A DNA stretch of 58,173 nucleotides. Source: a bacterium (GTDB lineage Bacteria > Myxococcota_A > Bradymonadia > UBA7976 > UBA1532). The stretch is taken from NCBI GenBank assembly GCA_030427205.1, contig JAUHXC010000055.1, forward strand, positions 1 to 58,173, given 5' to 3'. Made by a program: the position numbers and the translations under genes. This document shows positions 1-10,603 of this stretch, in pieces. How positions within the stretch are numbered: the stretch's first letter is position 1; every line of letters starts with the position of its first letter. The notes beneath the pieces were generated by a model. The model worked only from the letters and a program-made list of their open reading frames with translations, was not told where the DNA came from and ran no database searches.

Positions 1-5
1 ATCAG

Positions 6-633
6 CCCGCAGCCCTTCCCCGCTCACGAGGGGATTGAGACAAGTTCGGGGCGAGGGCGACGGGGGTGGCGGTGGCGGTCCCCGCAGCCCTTCCCCGCTC
101 ACGAGGGGATTGAGACACGAGTACGCTCACCGAGCATGCGGAACCGCATGGGACCGACCCGCAGCCCTTCCCCGCTCACGAGGGGATTGAGACAGGAACA
201 AGTCGCAGCCGAAGGTGAAGGCTTGGTTCTGCGTCCCGCAGCCCTTCCCCGCTCACGAGGGGATTGAGACACCTGGTCAGGGTTGAGGTGCTGGACGCAG
301 TTGTCACAGCCCGCAGCCCTTCCCCGCTCACGAGGGGATTGAGACAGCACGCCATCAGCGTCCCGGTCACCCGCGTTGTCGGGGTCCCGCAGCCCTTCCC
401 CGCTCACGAGGGGATTGAGACATCAGCAGTGCGGTGAATACCGCGGCGAATGCCCCCCGCAGCCCTTCCCCGCTCACGAGGGGATTGAGACATCAGCAGT
501 GCGGTGAATACCGCGGCGAATGCCCCCCGCAGCCCTTCCCCGCTCACGAGGGGATTGAGACATCTCGTCGCCGGGGGCGGGGTCGGGCAGCTCGGCCATC
601 CCGCAGCCCTTCCCCGCTCACGAGGGGATTGAG
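6..633 (+). CRISPR. CRISPR array, nine repeats, trailer end
   Basis: A 36-bp direct repeat begins CCCGCAGCCCTT and ends GGGGATTGAGAC. Copies start at 6, 81, 158, 235, 310, 386, 456, 526 and 600. Eight copies are identical; the ninth loses its last bases (ends ...ATTGAG at 633), as expected for a terminal degenerate repeat. Each repeat contains a TCCCC/GGGGA stem with an 8-nt loop. The 3' end resembles the ATTGAAAC-type crRNA handle, so transcription is probably on the + strand, with leader and cas genes left of the window. Spacers are 39, 41, 41, 39, 40, 34, 34 and 38 bp; spacers 6 and 7 are identical. The array may extend left of base 1. No subtype can be assigned without cas genes. Confidence 0.97.
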
Positions 634-650
634 CAACCGTATTCCTCGAT

Positions 651-697
651 GCCCGAGATGGCGACCCTCGGGCGTCAGGCCGACGGCGCCGTCGGCC
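651..697. other. Hairpin plus 20-bp perfect palindrome after the CRISPR array
   Basis: Bases 651-673 form a 7-bp stem (GCCCGAG/CTCGGGC). Bases 678-697 are a perfect 20-bp palindrome made of GGCCGACGGC and its complement. They lie between the end of the array and the convergent end of the outer-membrane protein gene at 763. A bidirectional transcription stop is plausible, but there is no U-tract. A regulator-binding palindrome is the alternative. Confidence 0.35.
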
Positions 698-762
698 GCC
701 TGGGCTGCGTGCCGCGTCTCCCTACAGGCGCCCGGTGATCCCGGTCGGCCCCCACACCGCCG

Positions 763-2712
763 TCAGAAGAGCGTGATCGAGAACCGCAGCTGCACGGTGT
801 GCTCGCTCTGCACCTCGTCGACCAGGGTCAGCGTCGGGTTGCGCAGCAGGTTGAGGCGGTAGGTCAGCGAGGCGAAGCTGGCCAGCCGCAGGCCGATCTG
901 GTTGCGCCACGAGAAGATGAACGGCTCCTGCTGGTCGAATGGATACAGCGCGTCGAACTCGGTGGTTACCGTGACGTAGCGGGTGATGCGCGCCGATCCG
1001 ATCGCCGTCGTCTCGACCCCCTCGATGAAGCGCTCGCTGACCGGCACCAGCCGATCGGGCGGGGTGCGGCCCTCCTCGACGTCTTCGGCCGTGCGCGGCG
1101 TCGGCAGCCGCACCTCGAGCCCGTTGGTGATCTGCTGGCGGGCGCCGACGCCGAGGCGCAGGCCCAGCTCGACTTCGCGGCTGCGCCAGACCTGGAAGTT
1201 GCCGCCGACGCCTTCGATGATCGACGTCGGCGCGAAGGAGTCGGCGAAGGTCACCGATCCGGGGCCGGTGATGAGTTTGCCGTCGCTGTCGGTGAGCTGC
1301 TCGCTCTCGCCGAGCACGATCTGCCGGGGCAGCATCGCCGTCTCGACGCCGGCGCGGGCGTATGGGCCGAACCACGCGCCGAGCTGGTAGATGTAGATCG
1401 AGTGGAAGAAGACCCGATCGCGCAGGCTGTAGAAGGCGTCGGTGGTCGGGTCGCGAAGGTGGCTCTCTTCGATGTCGAGCCGGGTGATCCAGCGGTAGTT
1501 CTCGCCGTGCAGGCTCGCCGAGAGGTCGAGGAAGCCGCTGAGCTGAAGCTGCAGGCCGGCGGTGCTGCCGGCGGTCGTCAGATCGGTCCGGAAGAGCGCG
1601 ATATCGCCGCCGATGACGCCGTCCACCGTCCAGCCGTCGTCGTCTGCCACCGGCTCGTCGACCAGCCCGGCCCCTTCGAAGTCGCCGGTGTCCGGGTTCA
1701 TCACCAATACGAAGCGGCTGTATTCGCCGGGCAGCACCCGCACCGTCGCGAAGTCGCTGCGGTCGCGATAGGTGCCGCCGGGCTTGACCAGCTTGTAGAT
1801 GCCCGGCGCGAGCACCCAGACTCGCGGCTTCTCGCCGAGAAGCTCGTCGGCGCCGAAGCCCAGGTCGACCACCTCGCGACTGGCCATGTCGATGACCTCG
1901 TACGTCCCGCGGAACGGCACGAAGCTGGGGTTGACGACGTCGATCTCGAGCGCGCCCCACGAGACGGGCACGACGGTGGTGCGATCGGCGACCACCTCGA
2001 CGTCGAGCCGCACCTGTTGCTCGTCGGCGCCGTCGCCCAGGCGGACCCGATAGCGCCCCGGATCGAGGATGATCCGTCGGCCGGGCTTGCCGTCGGCGAT
2101 GGTGCGCCCGTCCTGCTCGACGGTGACGATCGGCGCGCGCAGACCGAGGTCCAGCGAAGGCAGAAAGACCGCGCCCAGGCCCGGCGGCACGACGGAGGTG
2201 TCTTCGGCGAGCTGCGGGTGGCTGTCGAACCACGTCTCGGGATCGGGCCGCACGGTCGTCGGCGCGGTCTCGTCGGCGATCGGCGGGTCTTGCGGCACCG
2301 GCGTCGGATCGTCCTGGCCGGGCAGCCGGCAGCGCAGGGCTTCGATGTCGACCGCGCCCGCCGGATACAGCGCGCAGGCGGCGAGGCAGGTGGCCCGGTT
2401 GCCGAGGAAGACATCGGGGCAGCGGACGGCCATCGCGTCGCAATAGGTCGGGCACGGGTCGGGCTCGGCGAGCGCGGGCGCCGCGGCCGGTGCGGGCGTC
2501 TCGGGCGGGGCCTCGGCGGGCGCAGGCGCTGCGGGTGCAGGCGCTGCGGGCGGGCTCGACTCGGGCGGGCTCGCTTCGGGCGGGCTCGACTCGGGCGCGG
2601 CGGTCTGCGCGTCGGCGGGTTGAGCCCGGGCGAAGGCCGGCAGCAGCGCCGCGGCGACCGTCAGCACCGCAACCGGCAGGCGGCGCGGTGCGCAATGGAG
2701 CGGAATACGCAT
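763..2712 (-). CDS. Exported Pro/Ala-linker protein with C-terminal beta-barrel-like region
   Basis: 649 residues from ATG 2712; an upstream in-frame ATG at 2721 would add three residues. Residues 1-29 form a signal peptide with a likely AFARA cleavage site. Then comes a Pro/Ala/Ser/Glu-rich linker (about 30-84) and a six-Cys module (C86, C90, C97, C108, C112, C127). The middle holds PEGA-like beta-rich segments about rings, backgrounds and displacement of lipids that I could not name confidently. The last third alternates polar and hydrophobic residues and ends in a terminal Phe, the signature of an outer-membrane beta-barrel strand. I infer an outer-membrane protein of unknown role. It is divergent from the lipoprotein gene at 2817, with a 104-bp shared promoter region. 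Confidence 0.75.
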   Translation of the reverse strand: MRIPLHCAPRRLPVAVLTVAAALLPAFARAQPADAQTAAPESSPPEASPPESSPPAAPAPAAPAPAEAPPETPAPAAAPALAEPDPCPTYCDAMAVRCPDVFLGNRATCLAACALYPAGAVDIEALRCRLPGQDDPTPVPQDPPIADETAPTTVRPDPETWFDSHPQLAEDTSVVPPGLGAVFLPSLDLGLRAPIVTVEQDGRTIADGKPGRRIILDPGRYRVRLGDGADEQQVRLDVEVVADRTTVVPVSWGALEIDVVNPSFVPFRGTYEVIDMASREVVDLGFGADELLGEKPRVWVLAPGIYKLVKPGGTYRDRSDFATVRVLPGEYSRFVLVMNPDTGDFEGAGLVDEPVADDDGWTVDGVIGGDIALFRTDLTTAGSTAGLQLQLSGFLDLSASLHGENYRWITRLDIEESHLRDPTTDAFYSLRDRVFFHSIYIYQLGAWFGPYARAGVETAMLPRQIVLGESEQLTDSDGKLITGPGSVTFADSFAPTSIIEGVGGNFQVWRSREVELGLRLGVGARQQITNGLEVRLPTPRTAEDVEEGRTPPDRLVPVSERFIEGVETTAIGSARITRYVTVTTEFDALYPFDQQEPFIFSWRNQIGLRLASFASLTYRLNLLRNPTLTLVDEVQSEHTVQLRFSITLF

Positions 2713-2816
2713 CGGCGCCATGATAGAGCAGGCGGCGAGGCCGATCACCCGTGCGGTGCGTCGGCGGGTGCATCGACCCGCCGATCGAGGCCAGGATGGG
2801 CCGCCAGGAGGAGATG

Positions 2817-3923
2817 ATGCGCGCTCGACGATGGACCTTGGCCCTGTTGCTGGCTTCTGCGGCGATGACGCTGCTCGGCTGCATCGACCGTCAGGCGTCG
2901 GCCCCCGATTCGGTGGATCCCGACGCGCCGGATGCCAGCGGGGATCTCGCGGTGGACGGCGCGGTGCCCGATGTGCGGCCTCCCGACGCGAGCATGGCCG
3001 ACGCGGCGCCCGATGGGCAGGCGGGCGAGGCGACACACTTCATCGATACGGGGCGCTGCTTCGAGCACACCCCGCGCTGCGGGGTCGACGCCGACTGTGA
3101 TCCCGCGCTGTACCGGGGCTGCATCGCCGGTCGATGCCATCTCGATCTGCCCTGCGGCTGCGCCAGCGACGAGGATTGCGCCGAGGGCGACCTCTGCGTG
3201 ACCAACGAGCGGGTCTGCGGGATCTGTGTGCCCGCGCCCGAGCCGTGCCCCGACGGCGGATGCCGCGGGGGCGATATCTGCGTCGACGGCTGGTGCCGCG
3301 AAGACTGCCCGGGGCATGGCGCCGGGCCGCCGCTCGACTGCCGCGGCGAACCCGACGCCGGTCGCTGCGACGGGCGTTGGGCCTACCTGCGCGACGTCGG
3401 CACCTGCGTGCCGGTGGACGGCGTCGGCTGCGGTGACGTGCCGCGCAATGTCTTCGACGACCGCGCCGCGTGTCTGCGGCATTGCCGGGGGCCGGCGGTC
3501 TGCACGGCCATCATCGAACGCGGCGGCGAGATGCCCGCGCGGGTCGAGTGCCCGATCACCCACGGCCCGGCGGCCTGCGTCGCGCTGGCCCATTGCCTGT
3601 GCGAACTCGGCGAGCCGGTCGACCCCCGGGCGGATAGACGAGAGGCCTGGCGGGGCTGCGCGGCGTACATGACGGTGCCGCGCGGCGCGATCACGTTCGC
3701 TGACTTCTGCGGGCGTGGCTCCGTCAGCGAGGTCTTCGCCGAGATGGTCGAGGGTGACTTCGTGGGCTTCTTCTTCGGGCCCGATACCGAGGTCCGGCTG
3801 TCACCGGGCTGCGCCGACGTGCAAACGGACACCGCAGTGGGCCCATTCTGCCAGGACGGCGTGCAGAATGGCTGGGAGACGGGGGTCGACTGCGGTCCGC
3901 AGGGATGCGAAGTCTGCCCGTGA
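2817..3923 (+). CDS. Cys-rich lipoprotein with Kunitz-like domain
   Basis: 368 residues. Adjacent ATGs at 2814 and 2817 follow AGGAGGAG (2806-2813); 2817 gives the better spacing. The signal peptide ends in the lipobox LLGC (Cys22), followed by an Asp/Pro/Ala-rich linker to about residue 75. Next is a run of Cys-rich segments of the kind common in myxobacterial surface proteins. Residues 175-223 carry six Cys with spacing C-x8-C-x12-C-x7-C-x13-C-x3-C, plus aromatic GRWAY, GxGCG and NxF, which matches Kunitz/BPTI domains. The residue after the second Cys (P1 position) is Asp, which would be odd for a trypsin inhibitor. The C-terminal region repeats CxDGxxNGxExGxDCG-type motifs. Ends 12 bp from the convergent TPR lipoprotein gene. 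Confidence 0.85.
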   Translation: MRARRWTLALLLASAAMTLLGCIDRQASAPDSVDPDAPDASGDLAVDGAVPDVRPPDASMADAAPDGQAGEATHFIDTGRCFEHTPRCGVDADCDPALYRGCIAGRCHLDLPCGCASDEDCAEGDLCVTNERVCGICVPAPEPCPDGGCRGGDICVDGWCREDCPGHGAGPPLDCRGEPDAGRCDGRWAYLRDVGTCVPVDGVGCGDVPRNVFDDRAACLRHCRGPAVCTAIIERGGEMPARVECPITHGPAACVALAHCLCELGEPVDPRADRREAWRGCAAYMTVPRGAITFADFCGRGSVSEVFAEMVEGDFVGFFFGPDTEVRLSPGCADVQTDTAVGPFCQDGVQNGWETGVDCGPQGCEVCP

Positions 3924-3935
3924 GGCGCGGCCCGC

Positions 3936-5075
3936 TCAGCGTCCGCCGGGGGTCGGCATCTTCGGCTCGGGGTGGCGGCTGCCGGCGTCGAAGCGCTGCT
4001 TGGCGGCCTTGAGCGACGCGGTCAGCGCCCGCCGGGCGATGGGGTCGGTCTCGGCCAGCGCCGCCTTCGAGATGGCCTCCAGCGCCGCCGGATCGGGGTC
4101 GTGGCTCAGCGCGTCTGCGGCGGCCAGCCGCGCGTGCACCGAGTTGCCGGCCACCGCGGCGATCAGCGCGCGGGTCGCCCGATCGTCCTCGATCAGCGCC
4201 AGCACGTCGATGATCGGCACCTTCGAGGCGCCGGCGACGCCCGGATCGCCCAGCTTGTCGATCAGCAGCTTGAGCCGGGTCTCGTAGGTCAGCATCAGCT
4301 CCGCCGACTGCCCGGCGGCGCCGGTCGCGGCCAGCACGCCGCCCAGCAGGGGATACGCCGGCAGGAAGTCTGGCTGCAGCGCGATGGCCTTCTCCAGCTC
4401 TTCGACCGCCTTCTCTGCCTGGCCGCTGCCGCTGTAGAACCGCCCCGCCGTGAACCGGATCTCGGCGATGTCCGGGGCCATCTGCAGCAGCCGCCCGTAG
4501 AACGCGCCCGCTTCGGCGTCGCGGCCGGCCTGCGCGTGCAGCTCGGCCGCCGCCAGGCCGGCGCTGATCGAGGCGCCGGTCGTCGGGCCGTCGAACGCCT
4601 CGATGAAGCTGCTCAGGGCCGCCGCGCTATCCTGGCGGGCCAGCGCCTCGTTGCCCGCCTTGAGGGCCAGCAGCTGGTCCGGTGTGCCGTCGGAGAGCGG
4701 CGGCGCGGGCTTCGCGACCGGCTCGGGGTTGGCCGGCGCCGCGGCTCGATCGGTGGGCCCCGACGGCTGGGGTTTCTCCGGCGGGGCAGGGGACTTCGAC
4801 TCCGCCGCGGCCTGCGCCGCCGGGGCCTGCGCCGCGGGAGCCTTCGGCGCATCGCGGCCGTGACAGCCGAGCGTCAACGCCGCGCACAGCGCCAGATGTC
4901 CGCGGCGGAAGTGACGATACGGGGGCGGCGAGCCGAGGTCGTCGAGGCCAAGGCGCGACGACGAAGGCGTGCCTCGGGCACGTCGAGGAGGAGCAACGCC
5001 GGCATCGGCGAGATCGGCCGTCGCAACCGTATTGGCAATTTCGACGAGGACATCTAGCCACCCGAGTCGATCCAT
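3936..5075 (-). CDS. TPR lipoprotein with palindromic element inside its signal region
   Basis: 379 residues from ATG 5075, which lies 14 bp after the stop of the kinase gene and follows TGAGGCGG. Codons 7-60 are supplied by the 166-bp repeat at 4892-5057. Without them the N-terminus reads MDRLGWLALCAALTLGC, an ordinary lipoprotein signal ending at what is now Cys71. A Pro/Ala-rich linker follows, then TPR-like repeats (about residues 145-270) and a HEAT-like helical C-terminus. It probably acts as a periplasmic or outer-membrane anchored scaffold; no enzymatic motif is visible. It appears cotranscribed with the GAF-GAF kinase upstream. Whether the 60-residue n-region still permits export is unknown. 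Confidence 0.8.
   Translation of the reverse strand: MDRLGWLDVLVEIANTVATADLADAGVAPPRRARGTPSSSRLGLDDLGSPPPYRHFRRGHLALCAALTLGCHGRDAPKAPAAQAPAAQAAAESKSPAPPEKPQPSGPTDRAAAPANPEPVAKPAPPLSDGTPDQLLALKAGNEALARQDSAAALSSFIEAFDGPTTGASISAGLAAAELHAQAGRDAEAGAFYGRLLQMAPDIAEIRFTAGRFYSGSGQAEKAVEELEKAIALQPDFLPAYPLLGGVLAATGAAGQSAELMLTYETRLKLLIDKLGDPGVAGASKVPIIDVLALIEDDRATRALIAAVAGNSVHARLAAADALSHDPDPAALEAISKAALAETDPIARRALTASLKAAKQRFDAGSRHPEPKMPTPGGR
4892..5057 (+). repeat. 166-bp in-frame palindromic element, copy A
   Basis: Imperfect terminal inverted repeats of 31 bp (24/31 identical; core AGATGTCC...ATACGG) flank a conserved core. The outermost bases are CCAG on the left and CTAG on the right. A stem CGTGCC-TCG-GGCACG (4968-4982) sits exactly at the centre. 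It matches copy B at 51749-51914 in the opposite strand sense. Net insertion, counting one target duplication, is 162 bp, or 54 codons, and all of it is open in the frame of the lipoprotein gene. No transposase is encoded, so it would be non-autonomous. Confidence 0.85.
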
Positions 5076-5089
5076 GCCGCCAGACCGCC

Positions 5090-6922
5090 TCACGCCGTGC
5101 CCTCGGTGGTCACCCGGGCCTCGGGCCCGGGCAGGTGGATCGTGAACGTCGTGCCCACGCCGTCTTCCGTATCGAAGCCGACGCAGCCGCCGTGGTCGTC
5201 GACGATGCGCCGTACGATCGCCAGCCCCAGCCCGGTGCCGTGCTCCTTGCCCGACGTGGTGAAGGCCTCGAACAGCCGCGAGCGGATATGGCTCGGGATG
5301 CCCGGCCCGTCGTCGGCGAGCACGAAGCGGGTGCCGCCGTCGTCGGCGTCTTCGATGCTCCAGGTGAAGGTCCCGTGATCGCCCAGCGCCTGCCGCGCGT
5401 TGCGGGCGATGTTGGTCACCACGCGCACCATCTTGGCCTCGTCGAACCACGCGGTGCGCTTCGCCCGGTTGTCGACGACGAACTCGACGCCGCGATCCTT
5501 GAACTCGGGCTCGAGCGCCTCGGTGACCGAGCGCACGAACTTGTCGAGGTAGACCTTGCGCGCGAAGACCCGCCGCTCACCGCGGGCGAAGGCCATCACC
5601 TCGCGGGTCATGTCGTTGAACTGGGCCACCTGCCGCCGGATCGACGCGGCCATCTGGGCCCGCCCTTCGGGATCTTCCGTCGTCGCCAGCAGCTGCGCGT
5701 AGCCGCTGATGATGGTCATCGGCCCCTTGAGGTCGTGCAGGACGCCGCTGAGCATGTGCCCGATGGTCATCATGCGGTCGCGCACCTGGGCGTCGCGCCG
5801 CTCGGCGATGCGCACCACCGCCCGGCTGATCTGCCCCGCGATGAGCACCGCCAGCCGCTCGTCGGCCTGCTCGTCGCGGCCCGCGTAGCTCTTGCGGTTG
5901 ACCAGCGCGAAGGCGCCGATGACCCGGTCGCCGTCGAGCACCGGCGCGGTCACCGCGTCGTCCACCGCGACCCCGCAGCCGGCGCCGAGCACCCGGGGGA
6001 TGTCCTGATCCTCGAAGTCGTTGCCCCGCAGGATGTAGCCCTCGCCGCGGCCGGCGGTCTTGCCGAGCACGCCCTCGCCGACGCCGTGGTGGCAGACGGT
6101 CTCGAGCGCGTTGGACTCGCCGTCGGGCGCGCGGATATAGGTCGGCCCGTAGCCGTCCTCGTCGGGCAGGAAGATCGCCGCCGCCTGGCACTGCGCCACC
6201 CGGGCCGAGACCCGCAGCACCCGATCGCAGAGCGCGGCGACCGAGTCGTTCTCGGCGATGGCCTTCTCGTTGTCGTAGAGCAGCTCGAGCTCGCGCACCT
6301 TCTGCTTGAGCTGCCGCGACAGATCGCGCAGCTCGGTATTGCTCACGTTGAGCCGCAGCTGCAGGTGCAGCGCCTCGAGGGTGATGCCCGCCTGCGTCGC
6401 CAGGGCCGTCAGCAGGTGCTCGTCCTCGACGGTGAAGTAGCCCTCGCGCTTGTTGAGCACCTGCACCACCCCGATGACCTGACGCTTGGGGTTGCGCATC
6501 GGCACCACCAGCATCGAGCGGGTGCGATAGCCGGTCAGCTTGTCGAACTTGGGGTCGAAGTCGGGGTGGCGGTAGGCGTCTTTGAGGTTGAGCGCGCGGC
6601 CGCGGGCGGCCACCTTGCCGGCGATGCCTTCGCCCACCGGGATGCCCACCTCGAGGCTGGTGGCGTCTTGCACCGCCAGCCCGCGCAGCACGCCCTCGTC
6701 GCGGCGCAGCTCGTAGATCGTCGTGCGGTCGGCGTGCAGCAGGGTCGAGATCTCGTTGACCATCGCCCGCATCGCCCGCTTGGGATCGCGGCTGTTGCCC
6801 AGGTTCGCCGCGATGCGGGCCATGCCCGACAGCCGGTCCTCCTGCTCGGCGACCACCGTCTCCAGGTCGACGATGCGCGACAGCAGCTCGGTGTCGGCGG
6901 TGCGACTCTCGCTCTCGGCCAC
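5090..6922 (-). CDS. GAF-GAF sensor histidine kinase, soluble
   Basis: 610 residues, no membrane segment. A short N-terminal coiled coil is followed by a GAF domain (about 28-185), a linker coiled coil, a second GAF (about 220-365), HisKA with the H-box GVLHDLKGPM (His396), and a HATPase_c domain with N-box NIARNARQA, G1 DDGPGIP and G2 GTGLGLAI. All catalytic boxes look intact. It should bind a small ligand or sense redox or light through the GAF domains and phosphorylate a separate response regulator; none is adjacent. It lies 23 bp downstream of polA, and its stop is 14 bp before the TPR lipoprotein start, so the three may form one transcript. Confidence 0.93.
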   Translation of the reverse strand: MAESESRTADTELLSRIVDLETVVAEQEDRLSGMARIAANLGNSRDPKRAMRAMVNEISTLLHADRTTIYELRRDEGVLRGLAVQDATSLEVGIPVGEGIAGKVAARGRALNLKDAYRHPDFDPKFDKLTGYRTRSMLVVPMRNPKRQVIGVVQVLNKREGYFTVEDEHLLTALATQAGITLEALHLQLRLNVSNTELRDLSRQLKQKVRELELLYDNEKAIAENDSVAALCDRVLRVSARVAQCQAAAIFLPDEDGYGPTYIRAPDGESNALETVCHHGVGEGVLGKTAGRGEGYILRGNDFEDQDIPRVLGAGCGVAVDDAVTAPVLDGDRVIGAFALVNRKSYAGRDEQADERLAVLIAGQISRAVVRIAERRDAQVRDRMMTIGHMLSGVLHDLKGPMTIISGYAQLLATTEDPEGRAQMAASIRRQVAQFNDMTREVMAFARGERRVFARKVYLDKFVRSVTEALEPEFKDRGVEFVVDNRAKRTAWFDEAKMVRVVTNIARNARQALGDHGTFTWSIEDADDGGTRFVLADDGPGIPSHIRSRLFEAFTTSGKEHGTGLGLAIVRRIVDDHGGCVGFDTEDGVGTTFTIHLPGPEARVTTEGTA

Positions 6923-6945
6923 CGCTCCCCCTCAGTCCGCTCGAT

Positions 6946-9651
<2,706 letters not shown>

Positions 9652-9802
9652 GGACTCCTCGGGTTCTAAGCGTGCGGAGACTAGCAGCCCGCGGGTGAAA
9701 TGTCTCTGCATCCGGCGGCTCGAAGCCGCGCCCGCTCGCCGTTCCCCCGCTGCCCCCGAGCGTGGTACACCGCCGGCGCGTCAGCGAGCCCCGGGAGGCA
9801 CC

Positions 9803-10603
9803 ATGCGAGAGCTGGTCAGCATTCACGACCCCGCCGAGCCGGCCTTGGCCGACGGGCCGGCCGATCTCGATCCGGGCAAGCCCATCCTCAAGCTCGCGGC
9901 GCGGGCGGTGCGCGACTTCGACCTCATCCGGCCCGGCGCGCGGATCGCCGTGGGCATCTCGGGCGGCAAGGACTCGCTGCTGCTCGCGGTGGTCCTGCGG
10001 CACCTCGCGCGGCGCGACGACCTCGACTTCACGTTCGAACTGGTGCACCTCGACCAGCACCAGCCCGGGTTTCAGCGGGCGACCTTCGACGCGGCCATCG
10101 AGCGCCTGGGGTTGGGCTGCCACGTCGTCAGCAAGGACACCTGGTCGGTCGTCGAGTCGAAGCTGCAGCCGGGGCAGATCCCGTGCGCGCTCTGCGGGCG
10201 CATGCGGCGGGGCATCCTCAACGACTGGTGCGCGCGCAACGGCTTCGACACCCTGGCGCTCGGCCACCACCTCGACGACGCCGTCGAGACCTTCTTCCTC
10301 AACCTGCTCTACGGGCGGCGGCTCGACCCGCTCAAGCCGGCGACGCCGTCGACGGCGACCGCCGTGCGCACCATCCGCCCGCTGATCCTGGTCGACGAGC
10401 GCCGCATCCGGGCCTGGGTCGAGCGCAGCGGGCTGGAGCCGGTGCCGTGCCCCGTCTGCGATACCTACCCCGACAGCAAGCGGCGCGACCTCAAGCAGCT
10501 CGTCGATCGTTTCCGCGAGATGCAGCCCGAGGTGCACGACTCGGTGCGCGAGGCGCTCTATGGCTCGGCCGAGGCGGTCAGCTCGGCGAAGAGCGCGCGG
10601 TAG
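9803..10603 (+). CDS. ttcA: TtcA-like tRNA 2-thiocytidine synthetase (PP-loop ATPase)
   Basis: 266 residues from ATG 9803 after GGGAGG. The PP-loop SGGKDS activates the tRNA base by adenylation. Cys pairs CALC (in PCALCGRMRRG) and CPVC match the positions that hold the iron-sulfur cluster in TtcA. GHHLDDAVET is also characteristic. TtcA thiolates C32 of certain tRNAs. It is shorter than the E. coli enzyme, with a trimmed N-terminus. The last 46 bp overlap the 3' end of the convergent glycosyltransferase gene, itself a likely tRNA-modification enzyme. Confidence 0.92.
   Translation: MRELVSIHDPAEPALADGPADLDPGKPILKLAARAVRDFDLIRPGARIAVGISGGKDSLLLAVVLRHLARRDDLDFTFELVHLDQHQPGFQRATFDAAIERLGLGCHVVSKDTWSVVESKLQPGQIPCALCGRMRRGILNDWCARNGFDTLALGHHLDDAVETFFLNLLYGRRLDPLKPATPSTATAVRTIRPLILVDERRIRAWVERSGLEPVPCPVCDTYPDSKRRDLKQLVDRFREMQPEVHDSVREALYGSAEAVSSAKSAR

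Noticed and set aside
99..862. Open frames across the CRISPR array
   Set aside because: They translate repeats and spacers and have no RBS; the repeat-spacer pattern explains the DNA.
4892..5057. Element as an upstream, non-coding leader or ordinary intergenic MITE
   Set aside because: Both copies lie after an ATG with a good RBS or operon spacing, stay open for 54 codons in one phase, and no usable start codon lies between the element and the signal-peptide core.
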